NCBI RefSeq assembly: GCF_044458865.1
Contig: NZ_JBITIH010000014.1
Span: 62,001-126,000 of the forward strand
Length of the DNA: 64,000 nucleotides
Direction: 5' to 3'
From: Micromonospora_G sp044458865
GTDB taxonomy: Bacteria > Actinomycetota > Actinomycetes > Mycobacteriales > Micromonosporaceae
Below, one piece after another: positions 44,134 through 52,604 of the stretch (position 1 is the stretch's first letter; every line of letters begins with the position of its first letter). The translations under genes and the position numbers were made by a program. A model generated the notes under the pieces. That model searched no databases. It was given only the letters and a program-made list of their open reading frames with translations, and was not told the origin of the DNA.

Positions 44134-44590
44134 TCAGGGCGAGAGAGCGGCCTGTGAGACCGCGTACGCACCGCTGAGATTGATCCACGCCTGCACCGAA
44201 TACACCATGAGGATCACGCCTCGCGGCGCATCGGCCAGCACCGGCGCGAATGCACTGGCCAACCGGATCACGCCGACCACATTGGTGTCGAGGTGCGCCG
44301 CGACGGCACTGAGGTCACCCCCACCGAGGGTTACCGGAGGCCATTCCGGCATGCCGTCGTTGTGCAGCAGAATCGTGGCATCGGAGGCTTCGGCCGTGGC
44401 CCGCGCGATGGTACCGGTGTCGCGTACGTCGAGTTCGACCGCGACCACCCGATCGCTCGGCCACTCGCGGGGCGCGTCCGCCGGTGTAGACCCGATCCGC
44501 ACCTTCGGCGAGGAACCGGCCAACGAAGAGCTCACCGAGGTCCGACGACGCGTCGGTGACGAAGACAACCTCTGATTCGAAGCCAGACAC
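44134..44590 (-). pseudogene. truncated and frameshifted short-chain dehydrogenase
   Basis: From a GTG at 44590 the first frame gives SEVVFVTDASSDLGELFVGR and FLAEGADRVYTG, an altered SDR nucleotide-binding motif (TDASSDLG instead of TGxxxGIG). Around 44485 the reading changes frame to ADAPREWPSDRVVAVELDV, then RATAEASDATILLHNDG and GVIRLASAFAPVLADAPRG, and ends AYAVSQAALSP just where the catalytic YxxxK should be. A catalytic lysine and the C-terminal third are missing. Not functional as an SDR. Confidence 0.65.
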
Positions 44591-44713
44591 GGCCGCGCCC
44601 TCCTCTCCGTCGTACGCGAAGGGTAGCCGTACCCGGTCGGAGCGGGTAGGCACGATCCGCGTCCTGCTGGGTCGCGCGTACTCCAGGTCAACCGTGCAAT
44701 CCGCCCGACAACA

Positions 44714-44728
44714 GTGCACTATGTGCAC
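44714..44728. promoter_or_regulatory. GTGCAC-TAT-GTGCAC operator candidate
   Basis: Two copies of the self-complementary GTGCAC separated by 3 bp, 58 bp before the hydrolase start. A third ATGCAC follows at about 44735. Probably a regulator site, with AraC or another factor unknown. Confidence 0.35.
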
Positions 44729-44786
44729 AGCAAAATGCACGATCGGTGAAGGCGCCACACCGGGCGCCGCGCCTACGGTTCAGGTC

Positions 44787-45605
44787 ATGACTCCCGACAC
44801 CATCGTGCTGGTGCACGGTTTCTGGGTGACGCCCCGCAGCTGGGAACACTGGATCACGCACTACGAGCAGAAGGGGTTCAGGGTCATCGCGCCTGGATAC
44901 CCCGGGTTCGAGGTCGAGGTCGAGGCCCTCAACGCCAATCCGGACGTCATCACCGCCGTCACCGTTCCAGCTATCATCGACAAGATCGAAAAAGTCATCC
45001 AGGGTCTGGACCAGCAACCGATCATCATGGGCCACTCGGCCGGCGGCGCGTTCACGCAGATCCTGCTCGACCACGGCTACGGCGCCGCTGGTGTCGCGCT
45101 CAACTCCGCACCCACCGAGGGTGTACGGGTGGTGCCGCTGTCGCAGGTGAAGTCGACGTTCCCGGTGCTGAAGTCGCCGGCGAACCGGCACAAGGCCGTC
45201 GGCCTCACGTTGGAGGAGTGGACGTACGCCTTCACCAACACCTTCACTGCGGAACAGTCCAAGGCGTTGTACGAGCGCTACCACATCCCCGCGAACGGCG
45301 GCATCCTGTGGGGCAGCGTGCTGGCCAACTTCCAACCCGGCCACCAGGACACCTGGGTCGATTACCACAACGACGACCGGGCCCCGTTGCTGTTCGTCTC
45401 CGGCAGCGAGGACCACATCATGCCGCCGGCCATCCAGCAGTCCAACCACAAGCACTACAAGTCCAACACCGTCACCGAAATCCGCGAATACCCCGGGTAC
45501 GCCCATCTGCTACCGGCGCAGAGCGGTTGGGAAGCTATCGCGGACGAGGTCCTCGACTGGGCACTGCGCCACGCCCGGACCGGCCCCGTGCCGACCATCG
45601 GATGA
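44787..45605 (+). CDS. alpha/beta hydrolase
   Basis: 272 residues. The oxyanion region is VLVHGFWVTPRSWEHW, the nucleophile elbow IIMGHSAGGAFTQ (GxSxG), the acid LFVSGSEDHIMPP and the histidine EYPGYAHLLPAQ, a complete catalytic triad. The substrate is unknown; relatives are annotated as esterases or lipases. The start at 44787 is chosen since the family begins just before TIVLVHG. The stop overlaps the next gene (ATGA), so both are one operon. Confidence 0.85.
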   Translation: MTPDTIVLVHGFWVTPRSWEHWITHYEQKGFRVIAPGYPGFEVEVEALNANPDVITAVTVPAIIDKIEKVIQGLDQQPIIMGHSAGGAFTQILLDHGYGAAGVALNSAPTEGVRVVPLSQVKSTFPVLKSPANRHKAVGLTLEEWTYAFTNTFTAEQSKALYERYHIPANGGILWGSVLANFQPGHQDTWVDYHNDDRAPLLFVSGSEDHIMPPAIQQSNHKHYKSNTVTEIREYPGYAHLLPAQSGWEAIADEVLDWALRHARTGPVPTIG

Positions 45606-46354
45606 CCGAGGTCCGGATCACACACATCGGCGGGCCGACCACCCTGCTCGAACTGGGCGGGGTGCGACTGCTGGTCGACCCGACCTTCGACAGCCCCGGT
45701 CGGCGGTACTCGTTCGGCTGGGGCACGTCGTCCCGAAAGACCGCCGGCCCGGCGGTCCCGCCGACCGAACTCGGACCGCTGAACGCTGTGCTGCTCACCC
45801 ACGACCAGCACGCCGACAACCTCGACGACGCCGGCCGGGCGCTGCTGCCCACGGTCCCCAAGGTGCTCACCACCGTGGCCGGCGCGCGGCGGCTGGGCGG
45901 CACCGCCGTCGGACTCGCTCCGTTCGAAACCGCGAACGTCGGCAACCTCGCGGTCACCGCCACGCCGTCGCGGCACGGTCCGGCATGGGCCGTTCCGCTG
46001 GTCGGACCGACAACCGGTTTCGCGTTGCGATTGGCAGGCGAAACGGAGGTGGTGTGGATCTCCGGAGACACCGTCCTCTATCCAGGGGTGCTGGAGGTCG
46101 CCGAGCGGTTTTCCATCGGCACCGCGATCCTGCACCTGGGCAAGGTGCAGTTCGGCCTTACCGGACTGACCCGGTTCACCATGACGGGCCGGGATGCGGC
46201 GCGGCTGTGCGAGCGGATCAGGCCACGCCGGATCGTTCCCGTGCACTACGAGGGCTGGTCACATTTCCACGAGGGCCGGGAGGAGATCAGCGCGGCGTTT
46301 CCTCGGGACAGGCTGACCTGGCTCACCCCCGGAGTCCCGGCCGTGTTGTCCTGA
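45602..46354 (+). CDS. MBL-fold metallo-hydrolase (UlaG-like)
   Basis: 250 residues. ITHIGGPTTLLELGGVRLLVDPTF is the start of UlaG/YcfD-like metallo-beta-lactamase-fold proteins. The metal motif appears as LLTHDQHADNLD (HxxHxDN type), with ATPSRHGP, VVWISGDT and VPVHYEGWSHF as later ligands. Translation is coupled to the hydrolase. The two may act in sequence on an ester or lactone; the substrate is not evident. Confidence 0.85.
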   Translation: MTEVRITHIGGPTTLLELGGVRLLVDPTFDSPGRRYSFGWGTSSRKTAGPAVPPTELGPLNAVLLTHDQHADNLDDAGRALLPTVPKVLTTVAGARRLGGTAVGLAPFETANVGNLAVTATPSRHGPAWAVPLVGPTTGFALRLAGETEVVWISGDTVLYPGVLEVAERFSIGTAILHLGKVQFGLTGLTRFTMTGRDAARLCERIRPRRIVPVHYEGWSHFHEGREEISAAFPRDRLTWLTPGVPAVLS

Positions 46355-46817
46355 CGGCTTCACGGCCGCGTCGGCGATCGGGGGGTCGGCGGTCAACGCG
46401 GGGATGCTGCTGACTTTCGGGGCGAGTACCCGAATCGGCGCTCTGCGGTGTTCGCCGGCTCCCGATCGTGGTCATCGGGCCGCGTCGTCGGTCACACGAA
46501 CACCATCGGACGCTGCTCGTCTCTTCGTATCACCGGTTCGGCGGCGATCATTCCGAGCTCGGGCGTCCCGACGATCGCCTTCTTCACGGACTCGATCGAC
46601 GGGGTGACGCGGCGCCAGTTCGAGCTGGCTTTGCCGAAGAGGCGGAGAACGCCTTGGCATGTGCGCTGCGTCCCCGTGCCGATGGCGGTCCTCCTGCGTC
46701 GACGGCGTACGCGGAGTCGCGCCGCGTCACGAGGAGTCTGCCCATTCAAGGCGAACAATTAAAAGGAGGGAAGGGAAAATAACCACCCCTTTCCACCTCC
46801 AACATATAGCACACTGG
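46355..46817. other. gene-poor stretch upstream of the RAE
   Basis: About 460 bp with no supported gene. Short frames on both strands (for example 46492-46758 on the minus strand) have arginine-rich, unconserved-looking ends. The last 60 bp before the RAE are notably AT-rich compared with the rest of the window. Confidence 0.4.
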
Positions 46818-46836
46818 GGGGCTTGTGGCAAGACCC
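46818..46836. promoter_or_regulatory. rifamycin-associated element (RAE)
   Basis: GGGGCTTGTGGCAAGACCC is a 19-bp inverted repeat (GGGnCTTG ... CAAGnCCC) matching the RAE found upstream of rifamycin-inactivating and helR genes in actinobacteria. It lies 150 bp before the helR start. Confidence 0.85.
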
Positions 46837-46986
46837 GGGTGGTGGCGCAGAATCGCTGGCTGAAGTCAGAACCTGCGGAATGGGGGAGTCGCGAAATGCG
46901 AGTGTTGTTGTCGGCGTATGACTCGCGTGAGGGCGTCGAATCGCTGTGGGGACTAGCCTCAGATCGGAACTGGTGAATTGAGCCCC

Positions 46987-49143
46987 ATGACTACCAGTGT
47001 GTTCGACCTTCCGGACCGCCTCTGTGCCAAAGCCGACCCGACCCTGATCGCCGGCGACGAGCGGCATTTCGCTGCCATCGCGGCGAGCCTCGAACAGTCG
47101 ATCGCCGACCTGTCCGACCGCCTCGATGCCGAGCGCAAGGCACCCGGCGGCGTCGGCCAGGCGGCGATGGACCGGGACCAGGAGATCTACCGGCTGACCG
47201 CCCGCCTGCGCACGCTGCGCCGATACGGCTCAGACCTGTGCCTCGGGCACATGATCGGTGTGGACGATTCCGAGCCGGTCTACATCGGACGACTAGCGCT
47301 CACGGACAGCGGGGGTCGACGGCTGCTTCTCGACTGGCGATCCCCGGCCGCCGCGCCGTTCTTCGGCGCGACCCATGCCAACCCGATGGGTGTGACGAGC
47401 CGCCGCCGGTATCGCTGGACTCGCGGCCGGATCACCGACTACTGGGACGAGGTGTTCACCCCGGACGGGCTCGAAGGGCACGCCGCGCTCGACGACCAGT
47501 CCGCCTTCATCGCCAGTCTGGGTGGCAACAGGTCCTCCCAGATGCGGGACGTGCTCGGCACCATCCAGGCCGACCAGGACGCCATCATCCGCGCGGGATC
47601 CCACGGTGCTCTCGTCGTCGACGGTGGTCCCGGTACGGGGAAGACCGTCGTCGCGCTGCACCGCACCGCCTACCTCCTCTACTCCGATCCCCGCCTCGGT
47701 CCTCGCCGAGGTGGTGTGCTGTTCGTCGGTCCGCACCAGCCCTACCTGGCCTACGTCGCCGACGTCCTGCCGAGTCTCGGAGAGGAGGACGTGCAGACCT
47801 GCACTCTGCGGGACCTCGTCGCCGAGGGGGCCACAGCAAAAATCGAAACCGACCCGGAGGTCGCCGGCCTGAAGTCGTCCGCGAACCTGGTGCACGCGAT
47901 CGAGGCGGCCGTCAGGTTCTACGAGGAGCCGCCGAGCAAGCCGATAACGGTCACCACCGAGTGGTCCGAGACCCGGCTGAGCGCCGACGACTGGGCCGAG
48001 GCGTTCGAAACCCCGGATCCCGGCACCCCGCACAACGAAGCGCGTGAACAGATCTGGGAGAAGCTGCTGGAGATCCTGATCGACAGGTACGACGGCGACG
48101 AGCCGGAAGACCTGCTCCTCCGGTCGCTGCGGCGAAATCGGGAACTACTCGCCACGTTCAACCGCGCGTGGCCGCTGCTGGAAGCGGCTGACCTCGTCGG
48201 GGACCTGTGGTCGGTACCCGCGTACCTCCGCAAGTGTGCCCCCTGGCTCAGTCTCGACGACATCCGGAAGCTGCGGCGCGCGGATGCCCAGGCGTGGACG
48301 GTCTCCGACCTGCCGCTGCTGGACGCGGCACGCCGGCGGCTCGGCGACCCGGAGGCGTCACGACGTCAGCGTCGGCACAACGCCTTTGTCGCTGCCAAAC
48401 GCGAGCAGATGGACAGGGTCGTCGAGGATCTGCTGGAGGCCGAGTACGACAACGAAGGCGCCATGATCATGCTGCACGGACAGGACCTGCGGGATGCCCT
48501 GGTCGACGAGCCCGCATTGCTCAGCACCGACCCGGATCTGCTTGCCGGCCCGTTCGCGCACATCGTCGTGGACGAGGCTCAGGAACTGACCGACGCGGAG
48601 TGGCAGATGTTGCTGCTCCGTTGCCCGTCCCGGAGCTTCACCATCGTCGGGGACCGCGCCCAGGCCAGGCACGGGTTCGCGGAGTCGTGGCAGGAACGGC
48701 TCGAACGGGTCGGGCTCGACCGGATCGACCTGGCCTCCCTGAGCATCAACTACCGGACGCCGAAAGAGGTCATGGCGGAAGCCGAGCCGGTCATCCGGGC
48801 GGTGCTCCCGGACGCCAACGTGCCGACCTCCATCCGTAGCAGCGACGTCCCCGTCGTACACGGGTCTGTTTCGGATTTGAGTGGGATCCTCGACACCTGG
48901 CTCGCCACGCACGCCGACGGCATCGCGTGCGTCATCGGCGATCCCACATTCCAGGCGACGTCCCGCGTCCGGTCGTTGACCCCGGAACTCTCGAAGGGGC
49001 TCGAGTTCGACCTGGTCGTCGTCATCGACCCGGAGGCATTCGGCAAGGGCATCAGGGGAGCGGTGGACCGCTATGTCGCGATGACCCGAGCGACGCGGCA
49101 ACTCGTCATCCTCACGAGACCTGACAACATGGTTGCCGCCTGA
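46987..49143 (+). CDS. helR: RNA polymerase recycling motor ATPase HelR
   Basis: 718 residues. It is a UvrD/HelD-like superfamily 1 ATPase: Q-motif/Walker A GALVVDGGPGTGKTVVALHR (near 213), Walker B AHIVVDEAQELTDAEWQ (near 528), motif III FTIVGDRAQARHGF, and later motifs SKGLEFDLVVVIDP and VAMTRATRQLVIL. An N-terminal coiled-coil region (IADLSDRLDAERKAPGG) enters the polymerase secondary channel in HelD-type proteins. HelR displaces rifamycins from RNA polymerase and gives inducible tolerance; the RAE upstream fits this precisely. A TTG at 46978 could also start three residues earlier. Confidence 0.87.
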   Translation: MTTSVFDLPDRLCAKADPTLIAGDERHFAAIAASLEQSIADLSDRLDAERKAPGGVGQAAMDRDQEIYRLTARLRTLRRYGSDLCLGHMIGVDDSEPVYIGRLALTDSGGRRLLLDWRSPAAAPFFGATHANPMGVTSRRRYRWTRGRITDYWDEVFTPDGLEGHAALDDQSAFIASLGGNRSSQMRDVLGTIQADQDAIIRAGSHGALVVDGGPGTGKTVVALHRTAYLLYSDPRLGPRRGGVLFVGPHQPYLAYVADVLPSLGEEDVQTCTLRDLVAEGATAKIETDPEVAGLKSSANLVHAIEAAVRFYEEPPSKPITVTTEWSETRLSADDWAEAFETPDPGTPHNEAREQIWEKLLEILIDRYDGDEPEDLLLRSLRRNRELLATFNRAWPLLEAADLVGDLWSVPAYLRKCAPWLSLDDIRKLRRADAQAWTVSDLPLLDAARRRLGDPEASRRQRRHNAFVAAKREQMDRVVEDLLEAEYDNEGAMIMLHGQDLRDALVDEPALLSTDPDLLAGPFAHIVVDEAQELTDAEWQMLLLRCPSRSFTIVGDRAQARHGFAESWQERLERVGLDRIDLASLSINYRTPKEVMAEAEPVIRAVLPDANVPTSIRSSDVPVVHGSVSDLSGILDTWLATHADGIACVIGDPTFQATSRVRSLTPELSKGLEFDLVVVIDPEAFGKGIRGAVDRYVAMTRATRQLVILTRPDNMVAA

Positions 49144-49189
49144 CAGCGGGGATCAACGGGGTACGGGCGAGCGCATGACGTGCCCTGTG

Positions 49190-49220
49190 CCGGCGGCCCG
49201 TCTCCATTCGGGGCCGCCGG
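49190..49220. terminator. hairpin between convergent helR and ABC genes
   Basis: A perfect 10-bp stem (CCGGCGGCCC against GGGCCGCCGG) with an 11-nt loop. Confidence 0.5.
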
Positions 49221-49308
49221 AGAGGTCGACCATAGGGGGTACGGGTTTGGCTCTGACACCGTGCAGTCGTACCGGCCCGACCAGGTGCGCCGATCGGTGT
49301 GTCCCGCT

Positions 49309-51135
49309 TCAGACGGCCAGGGCGGCGTATCGGCCGTTGTCCTGGAGCAGGCTGGCGTGGGTGCCGGATTCGATGACCCGGCCGTGATCGATGACGGCGA
49401 TCTGGTCGGCGTCCCGCACGGTGGAGAGCCGATGGGCGATGGTGATCGTGGTACGGCCCTGGGCGAGCCTGTCGAACGCCTGCTGGACCGCGCGTTCGGT
49501 CTCGGTGTCCAGTGCGCTGGTGGCCTCGTCCAGGACCAGGACGCGGGGATTGCGGAGCAGGGTACGGGCGATCGCGATGCGTTGCTGCTCGCCACCGGAG
49601 AAGCGGTGTCCACGGGAGCCGACCATGGTGTCGTAGCCCTCGGGAAGGCCGCTGATGAGGTCGTGGACCTGGGCTGCCCGGGCGGCGTCCTCGATCTCCG
49701 CGTCGGTGGCGTCCGGTTTGGCGTACCGCAGATTCTCCCGCACCGTCGTGTGTAGCAGGTAGGTCTCCTGGCTGACCACTCCCACGATCGAGGCGAGGTC
49801 GGTGAGCCTGAGGTCCCGGATGTCGATCCCGTCGATGGTGACCCGGCCGGCGGCGGGGTCGTAGAGCCGGGTGATCAGCGCGGCCGTCGTGCTCTTGCCA
49901 GAGCCGGTCTCGCCGACCAGCGCCAGCGTGGTGCCTGCGGGTACGTCGAGGTTGACGCCGGCGATCGCGGCGGTGTCGCTGCCCGGGTAGCTGAAGCTGA
50001 CGTCCTCGAAGCGCAGTTCTCCCCGGATCCGGGAAGGGTCGACTTCCACTGGCCGGTCCGGGTCGGCGACCTCGATCGGCAGGTCCAGGTATTCGAAGAT
50101 CCGTGCGAACAGTGCCAGGGAGCTGGTCAGCGTCACTCCGACACCGAGAAGGCCCATCAACGGCCGAAACAGTCCGGACTGTAGGGCGGTGAACGCGACC
50201 AGCGTTCCTATGCTCAGCGAGTCGGCGGTCATCGGCAGTCCGGCGCTCAGATAGATGATCGCGGGGATCGCGGCGAAGATGATGTTCATGGAGGTCATTC
50301 GCCACCGGCCGGCGAGATCGGCGCGGAGTTCCAGGTCGATGAGGCGGGCGGAGGAGGCGGTGAAGCGGTCGATCAGCGAGGCGCCGGTACCCATCGTCTT
50401 GCTGAGCTGGACACCGCTGATCGACAGGCCCTCCTCGATGGTGACGTTGAGGTCCGCGAGCTCGCGCTGGCGTTGTGCGGTGATGGCCCGGCGCATCCGG
50501 GCGACCTTGCGGGTCAGGTAGATCGACGGGGGGAACACCACGAGGGAGACCAGGGACAGTTGCCAGGACAGGGCGGCCATGGCGACCGCGGTGGCGATGG
50601 TGGTGGTCAGGTTGGACGCGATGGAGGTCGCGGTCGAGGTCACCACCGACTCCATGCCGCCGATGTCATTGGTGATGCGGGACTGCACCTCGCCGCTGCG
50701 GGTCCGGGTGAAGAACGCAATCGACTGGCGGTGCAGGTGGGTGAAGACGTCGGTACGCAGGCGGTGCATGACCTGTTGTCCGACGGTGGTGGAGATCCAG
50801 GTCTGGATCACACCGAGAGCGGAGGTGACCGCGGCGACGGCCACCATGCCGAGAACCAGCCAGACCAGCAGGGTCAGGTTGCGTTCGGGTAGTGCCTTGT
50901 CGATGACGGTGCGCAGGAGGAAAGGTGTGGCCATCGCGATCATCGAGGCGGCCACGATGATCGCGGTGACGGTGGCCAGTTGCCACCGGTGTGGGACGAA
51001 GAGCCGGCCGATCCTGCCCAGCGATATCTCGCGGGCCTGGGCCTTCTCCGTGCCTCTGGTTGTGGGGTCGACTGATGGAGGGCCGCCGGAACGGCCTCTT
51101 CGTTGCTTGATGTCCGTTTCCAAGGAGATGTCCAC
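49309..51135 (-). CDS. ABC exporter, fused permease-ATPase half transporter
   Basis: 608 residues from a GTG. A six-helix type IV exporter domain (about 45-335, starting LATVTAIIVAASMIAMATPFLL) is followed by a nucleotide-binding domain (about 365-600): Walker A LVGETGSGKST, signature FSGGEQQRIAIARTLL, Walker B RVLVLDEATSALDTE, H-loop TIAHRLSTV. Such half transporters act as homo- or heterodimers exporting drugs or lipids. No partner gene is adjacent. No ribosome binding site precedes the GTG, so the mRNA may be leaderless. It is divergent from a MarR gene that very likely represses it through the 51167-51187 palindrome. Confidence 0.9.
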   Translation of the reverse strand: MDISLETDIKQRRGRSGGPPSVDPTTRGTEKAQAREISLGRIGRLFVPHRWQLATVTAIIVAASMIAMATPFLLRTVIDKALPERNLTLLVWLVLGMVAVAAVTSALGVIQTWISTTVGQQVMHRLRTDVFTHLHRQSIAFFTRTRSGEVQSRITNDIGGMESVVTSTATSIASNLTTTIATAVAMAALSWQLSLVSLVVFPPSIYLTRKVARMRRAITAQRQRELADLNVTIEEGLSISGVQLSKTMGTGASLIDRFTASSARLIDLELRADLAGRWRMTSMNIIFAAIPAIIYLSAGLPMTADSLSIGTLVAFTALQSGLFRPLMGLLGVGVTLTSSLALFARIFEYLDLPIEVADPDRPVEVDPSRIRGELRFEDVSFSYPGSDTAAIAGVNLDVPAGTTLALVGETGSGKSTTAALITRLYDPAAGRVTIDGIDIRDLRLTDLASIVGVVSQETYLLHTTVRENLRYAKPDATDAEIEDAARAAQVHDLISGLPEGYDTMVGSRGHRFSGGEQQRIAIARTLLRNPRVLVLDEATSALDTETERAVQQAFDRLAQGRTTITIAHRLSTVRDADQIAVIDHGRVIESGTHASLLQDNGRYAALAV

Positions 51136-51166
51136 CTTTACTGTGTGATCATGAGTTGATGCTGAG

Positions 51167-51187
51167 GTTACCTCAACTTGAGGTAAC
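51167..51187. promoter_or_regulatory. 21-bp perfect palindromic MarR operator
   Basis: Arms GTTACCTCAA and TTGAGGTAAC flank one central C. It lies 31 bp from the ABC exporter start and 27 bp from the MarR start, so one site can control both genes. A related GGTAACC half-site follows at about 51200. Confidence 0.8.
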
Positions 51188-51214
51188 AACCAGAGTTGGT
51201 GGTAACCTATTCCC

Positions 51215-51658
51215 GTGACGGCACAGCAGGGTGGGGAAGAGGACGAGAGTCTGCCCGAGGCGTTCTGGGGGGTTGCCCGCCAGCTCCGCCACCTGTCCCG
51301 GGAGACGCTGCAGCCGTGGGAGGTCACTCCCGGTCAGGCTCGGGCCGTCCACGTGCTGACCCGGCACGGCGTGATGCGGCTCAGTGAACTCGCCGAGCGC
51401 TTGCGGATCGTGCCGCGCTCCACCACGGAAGTGGTCGACAGCCTGCAGGAACGTGGCCTGGTCGAACGTCGTCCCGACCCCCACGACCGCCGGGCCACCC
51501 TGGTGGCGCTCACCGAAGAGGGCGCGAAGGTTGCCGTGGCCATCCGGTGGGCGCGGGACGCCGAGGCTGAGCGCTTCTTCGGTGGCCTCAGCGAGCCAGA
51601 CCGCGACCACCTCGCCCGAATCCTGAATCAGCTCCGTGGCCAGGCGCGCGCAGACTGA
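51215..51658 (+). CDS. MarR-family transcriptional regulator
   Basis: 147 residues from a GTG. The winged helix reads MRLSELAERLRIVPRSTTEVVDSLQERGLVERRPDPHDRRATLVALTEEG, a textbook MarR domain with the DxRR wing. N- and C-terminal helices form the dimer. It most likely senses a toxic compound and derepresses the divergent exporter and itself. Confidence 0.9.
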   Translation: MTAQQGGEEDESLPEAFWGVARQLRHLSRETLQPWEVTPGQARAVHVLTRHGVMRLSELAERLRIVPRSTTEVVDSLQERGLVERRPDPHDRRATLVALTEEGAKVAVAIRWARDAEAERFFGGLSEPDRDHLARILNQLRGQARAD

Positions 51659-51881
51659 GGCCACCTGGTGCTCGTCGACGATCACCGCGCGACGCTCGAA
51701 CGACGTGCTACCTATTGTCCTAGGAAGCTTTAGGGGTAGTGGCGCCCGCACCCGGCACGTTGTTGATCAACTTACTGTTCACGTCACCGTTCACCACTGA
51801 TCGCCCAGCCGGACCTGTACGTTTCCTCGCGGCCGGCACAGTGGAGGGGATCCACGCTGCTATAAGATCCGGAGCACCTCC

Positions 51882-52604
51882 TTGTTCTCACCCGAACGTC
51901 GTCGCCGTCACGGCGCGGCGCGAATCCTCGCGCTGGCGGCGTTCGCTGTCACCGCGTCCGTCACGGCTGTGCCCACCCCTGCGGCGGCGCATCCGTTCGG
52001 CGACCCGCAGACCGTGACCATCGCCCTCGACGAGCACCGACCCGAGATCGTTCACGTGCGGTGGCGCGTCGGGGGCCCGGACGACCTGACCCTGCTCGGG
52101 GTCTCGCTCGGCCTGCTGCCGCCCGATCGCGTCATGCTCGACGGCGCGGTGGACTACCAGAGCACGGACCCGACGGTGGTCGGGTCCTCCGAACAGCTCG
52201 TGGCCTACCTGCTCAAGCAGATAACGGTCGCCGACCAGGGACGGCCGTGCGTCGGCGTCGTCGAGCCGCCGAGAGCCCTGGCCAGGACCGGCGCGACCGT
52301 CGACTACACGTGCCCGGAGCCGGTCGGCACGGTCACGGTTGCCGTACGCATGCTGACCGACCTCAACCCCGCGTACCGGGCGTTGGCCACCGGCCCCGGC
52401 GGCCAACGCGCGGTGTACGACACGGGCACGGACTCCCACGACTGGGTCCTCAGCGGCGCGGCGCCTGCGGGCAGCACCCGCCTTGGCCACAGCGCCGCCG
52501 TCCAGATCGTCGCCGTCGCGGGCGGTGCGCTGATTGTGGTCGGCGCGGCGGTCGCGACGTTGGTGGTGTCCCGACGGATGCGCCGACGGAGGGCCGCCGC
52601 ATGA
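51882..52604 (+). CDS. secreted membrane-anchored partner of the nickel/cobalt transporter
   Basis: 240 residues from a TTG with GGAG at 51871 and a good -10 hexamer (TATAAG, 51861-51866). The signal peptide ends near PAAAHPFGDP (residue 36). The extracellular beta domain has two Cys (RPCVGVVEPP, VDYTCPEP), which could form a disulphide. A C-terminal helix (VQIVAVAGGALIVVGAAVATLVV) and a basic tail anchor it. The HPFG start after the signal is typical of proteins encoded with NicO/RcnA transporters; it may bind metal or assist export. It overlaps the transporter gene by 4 bp. Confidence 0.7.
   Translation: MFSPERRRRHGAARILALAAFAVTASVTAVPTPAAAHPFGDPQTVTIALDEHRPEIVHVRWRVGGPDDLTLLGVSLGLLPPDRVMLDGAVDYQSTDPTVVGSSEQLVAYLLKQITVADQGRPCVGVVEPPRALARTGATVDYTCPEPVGTVTVAVRMLTDLNPAYRALATGPGGQRAVYDTGTDSHDWVLSGAAPAGSTRLGHSAAVQIVAVAGGALIVVGAAVATLVVSRRMRRRRAAA

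Noticed and set aside
46400..46800. Short frames on both strands upstream of helR, including a minus-strand piece with SVKKAIVGTPELGMIAAEPV
   Set aside because: A few residues look protein-like, but the flanks are arginine-rich and no family is recognisable. Too weak for a gene or pseudogene call.
51717..51728. GTCCTAGGAAGC here and its complement near 63762-63773, both around TCCTAGGA
   Set aside because: A shared 12-mer in promoter regions of unrelated genes. It could be an operator, but two occurrences in 64 kb are not enough.
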